Source of the DNA: Arthrobacter sp. zg-Y844
GTDB lineage: Bacteria; Actinomycetota; Actinomycetes; Actinomycetales; Micrococcaceae
NCBI RefSeq assembly: GCF_024385465.1
Contig: NZ_JANFLS010000004.1
Coordinates: 434,001 to 498,000 of the forward strand
Length of the DNA: 64,000 nucleotides
Direction of reading: 5' to 3'
The notes below the pieces were generated by a model that saw nothing but the letters and a program-made list of their open reading frames with translations, did no database searches and was not told the origin of the DNA. The position numbers and the translations under genes are program-made. Shown piece after piece: positions 27,582 to 36,569 of this stretch (positions within the stretch are counted from its first letter, which is position 1; every line of letters begins with the position of its first letter).

Positions 27582-28172
27582 GTGAGCAATTCTCCTACCG
27601 ATAGGGTTCCGACCCTCAATATCGCCAATGCCCTGACGGTGGCGCGGATCCTGATGGTTCCGCTCTTTATCTGGTTCCTGGCGTCCGACGACGGCCGTGA
27701 CGGCCTGTTCCGTTGGCTCGCCGTGGCAACCTTCGCCGTCGCCATTTACACCGACAAGCTCGACGGCGATATTGCCCGCAGCCGCGGGCTGATCACCGAC
27801 TTCGGCAAGATTGCCGATCCGATTGCCGACAAGCTGCTGATCGGTTCGGCGCTGGTGATGCTTTCCCTGCTGGGCGAGCTGTGGTGGTGGGTCACCATCG
27901 TTATCCTCGTCCGCGAACTGGGCATCACGCTGATGCGCTTCGTTGTGATCCGGTACGGCGTTATGGCCGCCTCCCGGGGCGGCAAGCTCAAGACCGTGGT
28001 CCAGACCTTCGCCATCTTCGTGTTCCTGCTTCCGCTGACCGCGTGGCTGGGTGCCTGGGCCTGGTGGATCGGAGCCGTCTTCATGGCTGCCGCGCTCGTC
28101 ATAACAGTCGTTACCGGCGTCGATTACGTCCTGCAGGCCGTCAAGCTGCGCCGCGCCGGCAAGCGCGCATGA
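27582..28172 (+). CDS. pgsA: CDP-diacylglycerol-glycerol-3-phosphate 3-phosphatidyltransferase
   Basis: A 196-residue membrane enzyme of phosphatidylglycerol synthesis. The CDP-alcohol phosphotransferase signature DGDIAR-x8-G-x3-D-x3-D is complete (DGDIARSRGLITDF then GKIADPIAD). About five to six membrane helices are visible. I chose the GTG at 27582 because gctgaagg lies correctly upstream; a GTG at 27558 overlapping the ftsK stop is the alternative. Its TGA overlaps the ATG of cinA. Confidence 0.92.
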   Translation: MSNSPTDRVPTLNIANALTVARILMVPLFIWFLASDDGRDGLFRWLAVATFAVAIYTDKLDGDIARSRGLITDFGKIADPIADKLLIGSALVMLSLLGELWWWVTIVILVRELGITLMRFVVIRYGVMAASRGGKLKTVVQTFAIFVFLLPLTAWLGAWAWWIGAVFMAAALVITVVTGVDYVLQAVKLRRAGKRA

Positions 28173-28657
28173 GCGACGCGCCTGCCGCCGTCCTGGCGGG
28201 CGAGGTTGTGGCCGTCGCCCGGGACACGGGGCGGACCGTCGCCACTGCAGAGTCGCTCACCGCGGGCATGCTCTGCGCCGAGCTGGGGTCGGTCCCCGGT
28301 GCCTCGGCGGTTTTGCAGGGCGGCGTGGTTGCGTATCAAAATGGAATCAAGCTGTCCGTCCTCGGGGTTCCGGCCGAGCTCCTGGCCCAAGCCGGATCCG
28401 TCGACGGTAGGGTGGCGGAGCACATGGCGGCCGGGGCGCGGCGGGTTCTTGGCGCCGACGTCGGGGTATCCACCACCGGCGTCGCCGGACCTGATACACA
28501 CGACGGCAAGCCGGTTGGTACCGTGTTCCTGGGGATCGCTACTTCCGAAGGGACCTCCTTCCGGGAGTTTCTGTTCGCGGGGGACCGTACGGCCATCCGA
28601 ACGGCGGCATGCAGGGAAGCACTCGCCATGCTGGCGTCAGTGCTGGAAGACCGCTAG
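28169..28657 (+). CDS. cinA: CinA-type nicotinamide-nucleotide amidohydrolase (C-terminal domain protein)
   Basis: A 162-residue stand-alone CinA C-terminal domain (PncC-like), which deamidates NMN in pyridine-nucleotide salvage. Conserved blocks are [35 protein letters not shown] and [23 protein letters not shown]. The N-terminal MoCF-like domain of long CinA proteins is absent, as in other actinobacteria. The ATG overlaps the pgsA stop (ATGA). Confidence 0.92.
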   Translation: MSDAPAAVLAGEVVAVARDTGRTVATAESLTAGMLCAELGSVPGASAVLQGGVVAYQNGIKLSVLGVPAELLAQAGSVDGRVAEHMAAGARRVLGADVGVSTTGVAGPDTHDGKPVGTVFLGIATSEGTSFREFLFAGDRTAIRTAACREALAMLASVLEDR

Positions 28658-28722
28658 CGGGGCGGAAATCGGGAAGCTGCGCAGGCGGGAACAAAACCGG
28701 CAGGGCGTCAGTTGTTAGTATC

Positions 28723-28741
28723 AGGAACCGCCAAGGTTCCT
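28723..28741 (+). terminator. Weak terminator-like hairpin after cinA
   Basis: AGGAACC (28723-28729) pairs with GGTTCCT (28735-28741), followed by TTATTAC. It could end the ftsK-pgsA-cinA unit or belong to the clgR leader. Confidence 0.4.
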
Positions 28742-28762
28742 TTATTACGATCTTTGGACAGT

Positions 28763-28779
28763 CTGCGGTACCGCCGCAG
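28763..28779 (+). promoter_or_regulatory. Inverted repeat in clgR upstream region
   Basis: CTGCGG (28763-28768) and CCGCAG (28774-28779) flank TACCG. It is either a leader hairpin or an operator. It does not match the CGC-N5-GCG core reported for ClgR, so autoregulation cannot be claimed from it. Confidence 0.35.
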
Positions 28780-28902
28780 TCCGTACTCACAGGGAGCAGG
28801 ACGATACACATGGTTAAGCAACCCGTATCCGTGAACGGCGTGATCCGCTGGCGGGATGTAGGGTTGGCGGAAGACGCACACCGGGAGCCTAAGGAGCGCA
28901 AG

Positions 28903-29235
28903 ATGGTAGTTCTTCGTCACGAGATTGGTGATGTACTCCGCGACGTGCGCCAGCGCCAGGGCCGGACCCTGCGCGAGGTGTCGCATAGCGCCCGCGTTTC
29001 TCTCGGCTACCTCAGCGAGGTTGAGCGCGGACAGAAGGAAGCATCATCCGAACTTCTGTCTTCAATCTGCAGTGCCCTCGATGTGCCCCTGTCCCTGATG
29101 CTCCGAGAGGTCAGCGACCGGGTGGCAAACGCCGAAGGCGTTGCCATTCCAGACACCGTGCCATCTGAGTTTTCGCGGGAGTTCGCCCGCGAATTCCCCG
29201 AAGACCTGGCACGGGATCTGGCCCGCACATCCTAA
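28903..29235 (+). CDS. clgR: ClgR-family XRE transcriptional regulator
   Basis: A 110-residue protein with a Cro/CI-type helix-turn-helix (residues about 7-62, [27 protein letters not shown]). ClgR activates clp protease, recX and other stress genes in actinobacteria, and the position after cinA is its conserved place. I chose the ATG at 28903 because aaggag lies 6 bases upstream and the length matches characterised ClgR. The frame stays open to an ATG at 28810, which would add a 31-residue, protein-like extension ([19 protein letters not shown]...), so a longer form is possible. The C-terminus is variable and acidic. Confidence 0.88.
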   Translation: MVVLRHEIGDVLRDVRQRQGRTLREVSHSARVSLGYLSEVERGQKEASSELLSSICSALDVPLSLMLREVSDRVANAEGVAIPDTVPSEFSREFAREFPEDLARDLARTS

Positions 29236-29350
29236 AAACCGCACACCGCAGCGCGTCACGCAGGCCGAACGGAATCGGCCGTAGTGACCGTGTTGCCCCA
29301 TAGACATACCCCTTGACGCTGTTGCATCAGGGCGAAGAAATCTCCAGAGG

Positions 29351-29383
29351 AAACCCCCGCAGGCGCGGTGCCTGCGGGGGTTT
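29351..29383. terminator. Bidirectional terminator (clgR / marR-type regulator)
   Basis: AAACCCCCGCAGGC (29351-29364) pairs with GCCTGCGGGGGTTT (29370-29383). It lies between the ends of two convergent genes. The 115 bases before it hold nothing recognisable. Confidence 0.9.
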
Positions 29384-29413
29384 GTTCTGTCCGGTGCCTG
29401 AACTGTCCGGGGC

Positions 29414-29956
29414 CTAGCGGCCTTCCTCCACGGGAGGCTCGTCCTCCAACTGATCCCCGACGGGCCGGACGGAAGCATTCAGTTTGTGCAGCAGCCGGAC
29501 CAGGGTATGCAGTTCCTCCGACTCCCACCCCGTCCAGGTACGCCGGAAGTGCTCCTTGCGCGCAGTGGCCGTTCCTTCCAGGCGGGCAGCACCAACCTCG
29601 GTGAGATTGATCGGCTGTGCCCGTCCGTCCTCCGGGTCCGCATGCTTTTCCACCAGCCCCAGCGACTGCAGCATTGCTACCTGACGGCTCAGGGAGGGCT
29701 TGCCCACGCCGACCGCTGCGGCCAGATCCGTCAGGCGCATGGGCCCCTGCTGATGGAGTAGGACCATCAGGCCGTAGGCCGAAGGTTCCATATCCGGGTG
29801 CACCTCCCGGGCGATCCGGTGGGAGCTGGCCCGGGCGCGGCGCCACAGCACGCTGAGTTCCTGCTCAAGGTCCTCTATGGCCGTGTCCTTGTCCGGTTCG
29901 GCGCCGGAGGGAGGGTTGCCGTCGGGTAAAGCGGCGGGACCGGATGTTTCGGTCAT
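29414..29956 (-). CDS. MarR-family transcriptional regulator
   Basis: A 180-residue protein with a winged helix-turn-helix (residues about 65-125: PMRLTDLAAAVGVGKPSLSRQVAMLQSLGLVEKHADPEDGRA, quoted by its key parts GKPSLSRQV and DPEDGRA). The N-terminal 30 residues are an acidic, Pro-rich extension. MarR proteins usually repress a nearby exporter or stress gene in response to phenolic ligands; no obvious target is adjacent. The ATG at 29956 has ggaagg close upstream. An ATCCT-N8-AGGAT inverted repeat overlaps the start codon and may be its operator. Confidence 0.88.
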   Translation of the reverse strand: MTETSGPAALPDGNPPSGAEPDKDTAIEDLEQELSVLWRRARASSHRIAREVHPDMEPSAYGLMVLLHQQGPMRLTDLAAAVGVGKPSLSRQVAMLQSLGLVEKHADPEDGRAQPINLTEVGAARLEGTATARKEHFRRTWTGWESEELHTLVRLLHKLNASVRPVGDQLEDEPPVEEGR

Positions 29957-30061
29957 CCTTCCATTGTAGGATCGCCGCCCTTCCACGGCACTGGAATACC
30001 TCGGGCTTTTGGAGCCGCGGGCCGGTTCGCTGCCGTGTTTCGTGCGTGAGAGGATTAATCG

Positions 30062-30286
30062 ATGCGTATCAGCGATTTCTGGCGGCTTATGGATGACGAG
30101 TTCGGTGCGGCCTACTCCAGGGTCCTGGCCGCGGACCTGGTGCTCGGGCAACTCGGAGGGGTCACGGCTGCACAGGCCTTGGACAAGGGCATGGAACCCA
30201 AATCCGTATGGCTGGCGGTATGCGACATCCAGGACGTTCCACCCGAACGCCGGCTGGGCCGCGACGTCAAGCCCAAGGCAAACTAG
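30062..30286 (+). CDS. DUF3046 family protein
   Basis: A 74-residue protein, MRISDFWRLMDDEFGAAYSR... through VWLAVCDIQDVPPERRLGRD, matching the actinobacterial DUF3046 family that precedes recA. Function unknown. The ATG at 30062 begins at the conserved N-terminus; the Shine-Dalgarno (gagagg, 30048-30053) is moderate. The gene lies just before the LexA-controlled recA promoter and reads toward it. Confidence 0.92.
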   Translation: MRISDFWRLMDDEFGAAYSRVLAADLVLGQLGGVTAAQALDKGMEPKSVWLAVCDIQDVPPERRLGRDVKPKAN

Positions 30287-30329
30287 GGCTGCCGCCGCTC
30301 CCGGCCAACGGACACGCCGGGGTCCGCTG

Positions 30330-30359
30330 TTCGAATATTTGTTCGGATAAAGATATGCT
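30330..30359 (+). promoter_or_regulatory. recA distal promoter with LexA (SOS) box
   Basis: A LexA-type box lies at 30331-30345 (TCGAATATTTGTTCG; core GAAT-ATTT-GTTC, one mismatch to GAAC-N4-GTTC). A -35-like TTCGAA (30330-30335) is 18 bases from a -10-like TATGCT (30354-30359), so LexA would cover the -35 and spacer. The same geometry is seen at the LysM gene near 44134. Confidence 0.7.
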
Positions 30360-30437
30360 CCTACACAGGGGCCCGTCCTAGCCGATGCGGCCCGGGATAT
30401 CCACAAGACAACGAGTTATACGTTCCGGTCAGCCGTT

Positions 30438-30460
30438 TTGTCAGTGCCGCCGGATAGGGT
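30438..30460 (+). promoter_or_regulatory. recA proximal promoter, RecA-NDp / PafBC-type
   Basis: TTGTCAGTG (30438-30446), eight bases, then TAGGGT (30455-30460) matches the published mycobacterial RecA-NDp motif tTGTCRGTG-N8-TAnnnT, which is recognised through PafBC. It lies 60 bases before the recA start. Confidence 0.8.
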
Positions 30461-30520
30461 CGTAGATAAGAAATGACGACCGGCCTACGGGCCGCCCACA
30501 ACCACAACACGAGGTGAAGA

Positions 30521-31573
30521 ATGGCTGCTCCAGCCGACCGCGCAAAAGCCCTAGAGGCAGCGCTGGCCCAGATTGACAAGCAATACGGCAAGGGCTCGAT
30601 CATGCGCCTGGGCGACGAAGTGCGCGCCCCTGCCGAAACCATTTCCACCAGCTCCGTGGCGTTGGATGTTGCGCTGGGTATCGGTGGCCTGCCGCGCGGC
30701 CGCGTGGTGGAGATCTACGGACCTGAATCTTCCGGTAAGACCACCCTCGCGCTCCACGTTGTCGCCAACGCGCAGAAGAACGGCGGCATTGCCGCGTTCA
30801 TTGACGCCGAGCACGCACTGGACCCCATCTATGCGGCCAAGCTGGGCGTGGATACGGACTCGCTGCTCGTTTCGCAGCCGGACACCGGCGAGCAGGCCCT
30901 GGAAATCATGGACATGCTGATCGGCTCCGGCTCGGTCGACGTCGTGGTTATTGACTCCGTTGCCGCACTGGTTCCGCGTGCCGAAATCGAAGGCGACATG
31001 GGCGACAGCCACGTGGGCCTGCAGGCCCGCCTGATGAGCCAGGCACTCCGTAAGATCGCCGGCCGCCTGAGCCACACCAATACCACCGCAATCTTCATCA
31101 ACCAGCTGCGTGAAAAGATCGGTGTCTTCTTCGGCAGCCCGGAAACCACCACCGGTGGCAAGGCGCTGAAGTTCTATGCTTCGGTCCGCATCGACGTCCG
31201 CCGCATCGAGACGCTGAAGGAAGGCACCAACCCGGTGGGTAACCGTACGCGTGCCAAGATCGTCAAGAACAAGATGGCTCCGCCCTTCAAGCAGGCCGAG
31301 TTCGACATCATGTACGGCGTCGGCATTTCCCGCGAGGGTGGACTGATTGACATGGGCGTGGAACACGGCCTGGTCAAGAAGTCCGGTGCCTGGTTCACCT
31401 ATGACGGTGACCAGCTGGGCCAGGGCAAGGAAAACTCGCGCAACTTCCTGAAGGACAATCCCGATCTGGCGGACGAGCTGGAGCGCCGTATCCGCGAAAA
31501 GCTCGGAATCGGTGTTCCTGCCGCTGAAGAGCCGGCAGCACCCAAGCTGAAGGCAGTCGGAAAGGACTCCTAG
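30521..31573 (+). CDS. recA: Recombinase RecA
   Basis: A 350-residue recombinase that forms filaments on single-stranded DNA, catalyses strand exchange and triggers LexA self-cleavage. Walker [10 protein letters not shown] is at residues 67-75, Walker [15 protein letters not shown] near 140 and the L2-region [17 protein letters not shown] near 210. The C-terminus is Lys/Ala/Glu-rich ([15 protein letters not shown]). The ATG at 30521 has cgaggtgaag upstream. Two promoters (LexA box and PafBC-type) precede it, and a hairpin separates it from recX. Confidence 0.98.
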   Translation: MAAPADRAKALEAALAQIDKQYGKGSIMRLGDEVRAPAETISTSSVALDVALGIGGLPRGRVVEIYGPESSGKTTLALHVVANAQKNGGIAAFIDAEHALDPIYAAKLGVDTDSLLVSQPDTGEQALEIMDMLIGSGSVDVVVIDSVAALVPRAEIEGDMGDSHVGLQARLMSQALRKIAGRLSHTNTTAIFINQLREKIGVFFGSPETTTGGKALKFYASVRIDVRRIETLKEGTNPVGNRTRAKIVKNKMAPPFKQAEFDIMYGVGISREGGLIDMGVEHGLVKKSGAWFTYDGDQLGQGKENSRNFLKDNPDLADELERRIREKLGIGVPAAEEPAAPKLKAVGKDS

Positions 31574-31620
31574 CAGCGGCCCGCGGACCCGGGGACACCG
31601 GTCCCGGGACAGCAGGATCA

Positions 31621-31652
31621 GGGAAGCCGCTCCCGCATGGGGGCGGCTTCCC
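31621..31652 (+). other. recA-recX intergenic hairpin
   Basis: GGGAAGCCGCTCCC (31621-31634) pairs with 31639-31652 (one G-T pair). There is no T-run, only repeated GTCCGGTCG units to 31680. As in other bacteria, it may reduce recX relative to recA. Confidence 0.6.
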
Positions 31653-31770
31653 GTCCGGTCGGTCCGGTCGGTCCAGTCCGCACGGAACGGCGCTACGACG
31701 CAGCTACTCTCCGCGGCGGTCCGGGGGAGTGGAAGTCCGGGGAGGAAAAGGGAACAAGGCCCTGGAGCGG

Positions 31771-32661
31771 ATGGTTATGGATACCTCGCAGGAAGAGACG
31801 CTGGCAGAGCTGAAGCGACGGCTTGCCGAAATCAGCGCTGCGGCGGCGGCAACTGCGCCCGCCGGTGACGGGGACGCTCGGGGCGGCGCGAAGGGAACGC
31901 GCACCGCACCCGAGCCGGTGGACGCCAAACCTGGCGCTTCCAGGCCTGCCCGCCGCCGCAAGACGCCCGCGAAGACGCCCGATACCTTCAAGGAAGACGG
32001 TTTCGGTGAGGAAGCTCCCGCCGACGAGCCCTGGGCGGAACCCGGTACAGGCGGCTCCGGGTCGAAGCGGGGAGGGAAAAAGTCCGGCCGCGGGCGGCAG
32101 GGCTGGGGGCAGCAGGGTGCAGACGCGGACCAGCCGGAGGAAGCCGTCCCGCTGACGCCGGAGGAAGCTTACGCCGAGGCAAAAGCCATCGTCCTGCGCC
32201 AGCTGACTGCCTCTCCCAAGAGCCGCAAACAGCTTGAAACCAAGCTTGCGGAAAAGGAAATCCCGCCGGAAGCCGCAGCTGCGGTCCTTGACCGTTTCGA
32301 AGAAGTGCAACTCGTGGATGATGCCGAGTTTGCGCGGCTGTGGGTCCGCAGCAGGTCCCAGAGCAAGTCCCTTGCCCGCGGGGCCCTGCGGCGCGAACTG
32401 ACGGAAAAGGGCATTGCACCGGATCTCGCCGCCGAAGCGCTTGAACAGGTCAGTGCCGACGACGAACTCGAAGCGGCGCGCGCCCTGGCGAGGAAAAAGC
32501 TCCAGGCGTCCGCCGATCTTTCCGACCGCAGCGTGCGCGATAAACAGACCCGCCGACTGGTGGGGATGCTGGCCCGGAAGGGTTATTCCCCGTCGCTCGG
32601 CTTTCGGGTAGCGGCTGAAGTCATCGGTGAAGTCCGGGATGCCAGGGGGGACTCCGTCTAA
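31771..32661 (+). CDS. recX: Regulatory protein RecX with long N-terminal extension
   Basis: A 296-residue protein. The RecX domain, which caps and modulates RecA filaments, occupies only about residues 125-296 (EEAYAEAKAIVLRQLTASPKSRKQLETKL, shown by key parts SRKQLETKL and GALRRELTEKGI). The first 120 residues are Ala/Lys/Gly-rich and unordered-looking, beginning with a short helical DTSQEETLAELKRRLAEI. Typical RecX is 150-170 residues. Starts at 31729 (GTG), 31771 and 31777 are possible; 31771 has ctggag upstream. Confidence 0.88.
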   Translation: MVMDTSQEETLAELKRRLAEISAAAAATAPAGDGDARGGAKGTRTAPEPVDAKPGASRPARRRKTPAKTPDTFKEDGFGEEAPADEPWAEPGTGGSGSKRGGKKSGRGRQGWGQQGADADQPEEAVPLTPEEAYAEAKAIVLRQLTASPKSRKQLETKLAEKEIPPEAAAAVLDRFEEVQLVDDAEFARLWVRSRSQSKSLARGALRRELTEKGIAPDLAAEALEQVSADDELEAARALARKKLQASADLSDRSVRDKQTRRLVGMLARKGYSPSLGFRVAAEVIGEVRDARGDSV

Positions 32662-32731
32662 CCGGCGGACTGCGGGCCGGCGCCCGGCCGGCCTGGGGAA
32701 CGCGGCGAAACAGCGGCGCTATTAGTCGTGG

Positions 32732-32760
32732 TGTCAATCCGACGCGCCGTATCGTATGCT
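32732..32760 (+). promoter_or_regulatory. Candidate promoter of the first secreted lysozyme-like gene
   Basis: TATGCT (32755-32760) lies about 18 bases from TGTCAA (32732-32737). The match is moderate only. Confidence 0.3.
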
Positions 32761-32796
32761 GTGCCAACTATGTTAAAGATGAGGTTGGCGGGGCCC

Positions 32797-34107
32797 ATGT
32801 TGCATCCAGTAGGTCGATTCTCTCCGTTGCGTGCCCGGAGGACCCCGTTCTATGCCCTGGTCCTTACGGGCGTGCTGGCCTCGGCGGTCCTCACGGCCGC
32901 CCCTGGTTCCGCCGCGGATCCCTACCCTTCCTGGGATGATATCCAGCAGGCAAAATCCTCTGAGTCGGCCAAAGCCGCTGAAGCAGAGAAGCTGGAGGGT
33001 CTGCTTACGGACCTGCGCGAGGACGCCGGATCCCTGGGCGACGCGGCAGTGGAGGCAGCGAATCGCCACAACGAAGCCAGGGATGCCCTTGCCGCCAGCG
33101 ACAAGGAGCTTGCTGCCCTGGCCGCGCAGAGGGAAGCCGCCGCGCAGCAGTCCGACGAGTTGATGCGGCAAGTCGCCGGGCTTGCGGCCGAGACCTACAA
33201 GTCCGGCGGGTCCGCCGCCGACAGCATGACTTTGATGCTGCTCGACACGGATGCCTCGGCAGATGCCCTGCACGGCGCAGACCTTATGGACAGGGTCTCA
33301 TCGCGGGCGGGCAACCTGTATGCCGGTGCAGTGGCGTCTGAAAAAGTCGCTGACGGATTCCGGGAGCAGGAACAGGAAGCAAGGAATGCCCGGGCCAAGC
33401 TTGCCGCCGAAGCGGAAAAGGCACTCCAGGAGGCAGGAGCCTCGGCTGCGGCCGCAGGCAAGGCAGTGCAGGACGAGGAGGCCCGCAAAGCCGTCCTGCT
33501 TGCACAGTTGGCGGATCTGCACGGCAGCACAGCCGCGGCGGAGGAGGCCCGGCTCCGCGGGATAGCCGCCGAGAAGGCGTTTCAGGAACAGCACAATGCC
33601 GCGGAACGGGCGGCTGCAGGAGGAACCGTACCGAAGGGGCAGCAGCCGGCAAATCCGCCGGTCGGCACAGCACCCAACCCGCCGGGAACGCAGCCCCCGG
33701 AAGTCGCGGTGCCTGCCCCGGTCCAGCCTGCACCTGCCCCCGCACCTGCCCCGGTCCAGCCTGCCCCGCCGCCCGCGCCCGCACCGGGACAGCCGGTGAA
33801 CGATCCGGCGGGTGCACAGAACTACGCATCCGGGCGCATGGGCGACTACGGCTGGGACGGGAACGAGTTCCGCTGCCTGGTCATCCTCTGGAATCACGAG
33901 TCCAACTGGCTAACCACTGCCGACAACCCCTACAGCGACGCCTACGGCATCCCGCAGTCCCTGCCGGGGAGCAATATGTCGAGCCACGGTGCCGACTGGC
34001 AGACCAACTACCGGACCCAGGTCAGCTGGGGCCTGGACTACATCAAGTCCCGGTATGGCTCACCGTGTGCGGCCTACGCCTTCTGGCAGCGCAACAACTG
34101 GTACTGA
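32797..34107 (+). CDS. Secreted coiled-coil protein with lysozyme-like C-terminal domain
   Basis: A 436-residue protein with a signal peptide (basic RARR, hydrophobic ALVLTGVLASAVLTA, cleavage near GSAA-DP). A long Ala/Glu/Lys coiled coil follows (about 45-270), then a Pro/Ala linker with repeated PVQPAPAPAP units (about 275-335). The C-terminal domain of about 100 residues begins near NYASGRMGDYGW. That domain (CLVILWNHESNWLTTADNP, AYGIPQSLPG, WGLDYIKSRYGSPCAAY) resembles the aggregation-promoting-factor/lytic-transglycosylase-like family, with E in NHESNW as likely catalytic residue. The start is uncertain: ATGs at 32770 and 32779 are alternatives. Confidence 0.82.
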   Translation: MLHPVGRFSPLRARRTPFYALVLTGVLASAVLTAAPGSAADPYPSWDDIQQAKSSESAKAAEAEKLEGLLTDLREDAGSLGDAAVEAANRHNEARDALAASDKELAALAAQREAAAQQSDELMRQVAGLAAETYKSGGSAADSMTLMLLDTDASADALHGADLMDRVSSRAGNLYAGAVASEKVADGFREQEQEARNARAKLAAEAEKALQEAGASAAAAGKAVQDEEARKAVLLAQLADLHGSTAAAEEARLRGIAAEKAFQEQHNAAERAAAGGTVPKGQQPANPPVGTAPNPPGTQPPEVAVPAPVQPAPAPAPAPVQPAPPPAPAPGQPVNDPAGAQNYASGRMGDYGWDGNEFRCLVILWNHESNWLTTADNPYSDAYGIPQSLPGSNMSSHGADWQTNYRTQVSWGLDYIKSRYGSPCAAYAFWQRNNWY

Positions 34108-34207
34108 GCGGGTACCTGTAGCGACAGGCAGGCTACCTGGTCGACGTCAATAGCAGCGTTACCGTTTTGAGACTTTTCCCAGAAAACTCCGATACGGTCC
34201 TGCGCTT

Positions 34208-34984
34208 GTGACTTCAACTAACTTGACGCGACGCGAAGAGACCCGCATCCGACGAGCCCTGCGACGCCGTCGGCGGCTCCACCTCGGTGCCGCAACCGCG
34301 CTGGGTTCCCTGGCAGCGGTAGGTGTTTCCGGCGCTGCCCTTGGCACTGCCGGAGCGAACCTCCGGGCCACGGCCGGCATCCAGCTGGTGAACCTGGCCG
34401 AGCCGCTCCTTGCCGCTGCCGACACCGCAGAGGACGCCGACGACGGCAGGGACGGCGCAGCAGGACCGGACGAACGTCCAGCGACTGACAGCGTGCCCGA
34501 TCGGCAGGCGGCGGAGAATCCCCTGACGGTCGAAGCGGGGACGGGAACAGAGGTCGAGGCGCCGGAACCCCTGGAGCCCCCGGCGGAGCCCGCGGCCGAC
34601 GAGGCCGCACGTGCTGCAGCGGAGACAGCCGCGCAATCGGCTGCGGACGACGCGGCCCGAGCCGCCGTACCGCTGGACGATCCCGCCGCGGCCAAGGCCT
34701 ACGCTGCCTCGGCCCTGCCCGCCCGCGGTTGGGACGCGGGCCAGCTGGCCTGCCTCGACACGCTCTGGACGAAGGAATCGGAATGGCTGACCAGTGCCCT
34801 CAACCCCGGCAGCGGGGCCTACGGAATTGCGCAGTCCCTCCCGGCGGAAAAGATGCAAGTGGCCGGAGCCGACTGGAAAGTCAGCTATTCCACGCAGATC
34901 AACTGGGGCCTGGATTACATTGCGTCCCGCTACGGCAGCCCCTGTGGTGCACTCAGTTTCCATTACGCCAACAACTGGTATTAG
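34208..34984 (+). CDS. Secreted lysozyme-like paralogue
   Basis: A 258-residue protein starting with GTG at 34208. A very basic N-terminus ([16 protein letters not shown]) and a hydrophobic segment form a signal or anchor. An acidic Ala/Glu-rich linker (about 70-155) leads to the same C-terminal domain as the preceding gene: [49 protein letters not shown]. Both proteins end in NNWY. A tandem duplication with divergent N-terminal halves is the simplest reading. Wall remodelling or a resuscitation-type role is inference. Confidence 0.82.
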   Translation: MTSTNLTRREETRIRRALRRRRRLHLGAATALGSLAAVGVSGAALGTAGANLRATAGIQLVNLAEPLLAAADTAEDADDGRDGAAGPDERPATDSVPDRQAAENPLTVEAGTGTEVEAPEPLEPPAEPAADEAARAAAETAAQSAADDAARAAVPLDDPAAAKAYAASALPARGWDAGQLACLDTLWTKESEWLTSALNPGSGAYGIAQSLPAEKMQVAGADWKVSYSTQINWGLDYIASRYGSPCGALSFHYANNWY

Positions 34985-35042
34985 GAAAAAGTCTGCCGCG
35001 GGGCATACCGGACGGTACCGCCGATGGACGTACCCTAGGAGG

Positions 35043-36563
35043 GTGAGTTTGACTGTTTCTTCTCCCGCCCCCGAGTCCGCTGCGGCCCAGCCCCGCACCT
35101 ACGAGGTGCGCACCTTCGGCTGCCAGATGAATGTGCATGATTCCGAGCGGATTTCGGGCCTGCTGGAAGGCGCGGGTTATGTGCCGTCCGACGGCGGCCT
35201 GGCGGACATCGTCGTGTTCAATACCTGTGCCGTGCGGGAGAACGCGGACAACAAGCTGTACGGCAACCTCGGGCAGCTGGCGCCGGTCAAAGAAAAGCGG
35301 CCCGGGATGCAGATCGCCGTGGGCGGCTGCCTGGCCCAGAAGGACCGGGATACGATCCTGCGCAAGGCACCCTGGGTGGACGCCGTCTTCGGCACGCACA
35401 ACATCGGTTCGCTGCCGGCACTGCTGGAACGGGCCCGCCACAATGCCAAGGCCGAGCTGGAGATCCTGGAGTCGCTGGACGTCTTTCCCTCCACGCTGCC
35501 CACCAAACGAGATTCCGTGTATTCGGGCTGGGTCTCGATCTCCGTGGGCTGCAACAACACCTGCACTTTCTGCATCGTCCCGTCGCTGCGCGGCAAGGAA
35601 CGCGACCGCCGGCCGGGGGAGATCCTGGCGGAAATCCGGGCCCTGGTGGACGACGGCGCCATCGAGGTAACGCTGCTCGGACAAAACGTAAACTCCTACG
35701 GGGTGGAGTTCGGCGACCGCGGGGCCTTCGCCAAGCTGCTGCGGGCCTGCGGCGACATCGAGGGCCTGGAACGGGTGCGGTTCACCAGCCCGCACCCTGC
35801 GGCCTTCACCGACGATGTCATTGAGGCCATGGCCGAGACGCCCAACGTGATGCCGCAGCTGCATATGCCACTGCAGTCGGGCTCGGACAAGGTCCTCAAG
35901 GACATGCGCCGCTCCTACCGGTCAAAGAAGTTCCTGGGCATCCTGGACAAGGTCCGCGAGCGGATGCCGCACGCGGCCATTTCCACGGACATCATTGTCG
36001 GTTTCCCGGGGGAGACCGAAGAGGACTTCGCCGCCACCCTCGACGTCGTGGAGCAGTCCCGCTTCGCCACCGCCTTCACCTTCCAGTATTCGAAGCGTCC
36101 GGGCACCCCGGCGGCAGAGCTGGCTGACCAGCTGCCCAAGGCCGTGGTGCAGGAGCGCTATGAACGCCTCACCGCGCTGCAGGACCGGATTGCCGCCGAG
36201 GAAAACGCCAAGCAGGTGGGCACCACCGTCGAGGTCATGGTCACCGCCGCTTCGGGCCGTAAATCCGGCGAGACCGGGCGTCTGTCCGGACGTTCCCGGG
36301 ACCAGCGCCTGGTGCACTTCTCGGTGCCCGACGGCGCGCCGGTACCGCGCCCGGGCGACCTCGTAACCGTGCCGGTCACGGCGGCCGCTGCGTTCCACCT
36401 GATCTCCGACCCCGCCGGACCCGCGGACTACTCGCTGCGGCGTTCGCGCGCAGGCGATGCCTGGGACCGCTCGCAGGCCGAGTCCTGCGGGGTGCCGGCC
36501 GGACCTGCAGGTACCCGCACCGGTGTGTCCCTGGGCATGCCCGCGCTGCCGCCGCGTTCCTGA
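35043..36563 (+). CDS. miaB: tRNA-2-methylthio-N6-dimethylallyladenosine synthase MiaB
   Basis: A 506-residue radical SAM methylthiotransferase acting on A37 of tRNAs after MiaA. The N-terminal UPF0004 domain has C27 in [14 protein letters not shown] and further cysteines in NTCAVREN and GGCLAQ. The radical SAM cysteines are in [18 protein letters not shown], and the C-terminal TRAM domain is present. The last 40 residues are a variable extension. The GTG at 35043 has ctaggagg upstream. miaA follows 6 bases after the stop, so substrate-forming and modifying enzymes are co-transcribed. Confidence 0.96.
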   Translation: MSLTVSSPAPESAAAQPRTYEVRTFGCQMNVHDSERISGLLEGAGYVPSDGGLADIVVFNTCAVRENADNKLYGNLGQLAPVKEKRPGMQIAVGGCLAQKDRDTILRKAPWVDAVFGTHNIGSLPALLERARHNAKAELEILESLDVFPSTLPTKRDSVYSGWVSISVGCNNTCTFCIVPSLRGKERDRRPGEILAEIRALVDDGAIEVTLLGQNVNSYGVEFGDRGAFAKLLRACGDIEGLERVRFTSPHPAAFTDDVIEAMAETPNVMPQLHMPLQSGSDKVLKDMRRSYRSKKFLGILDKVRERMPHAAISTDIIVGFPGETEEDFAATLDVVEQSRFATAFTFQYSKRPGTPAAELADQLPKAVVQERYERLTALQDRIAAEENAKQVGTTVEVMVTAASGRKSGETGRLSGRSRDQRLVHFSVPDGAPVPRPGDLVTVPVTAAAAFHLISDPAGPADYSLRRSRAGDAWDRSQAESCGVPAGPAGTRTGVSLGMPALPPRS

Positions 36564-36569
36564 GCGCCC

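Noticed and set aside
33700-33800. Proline/alanine-coding DNA repeats as a possible mobile or recombination element
   Set aside because: They encode a normal Pro/Ala linker in frame, with no flanking repeats.
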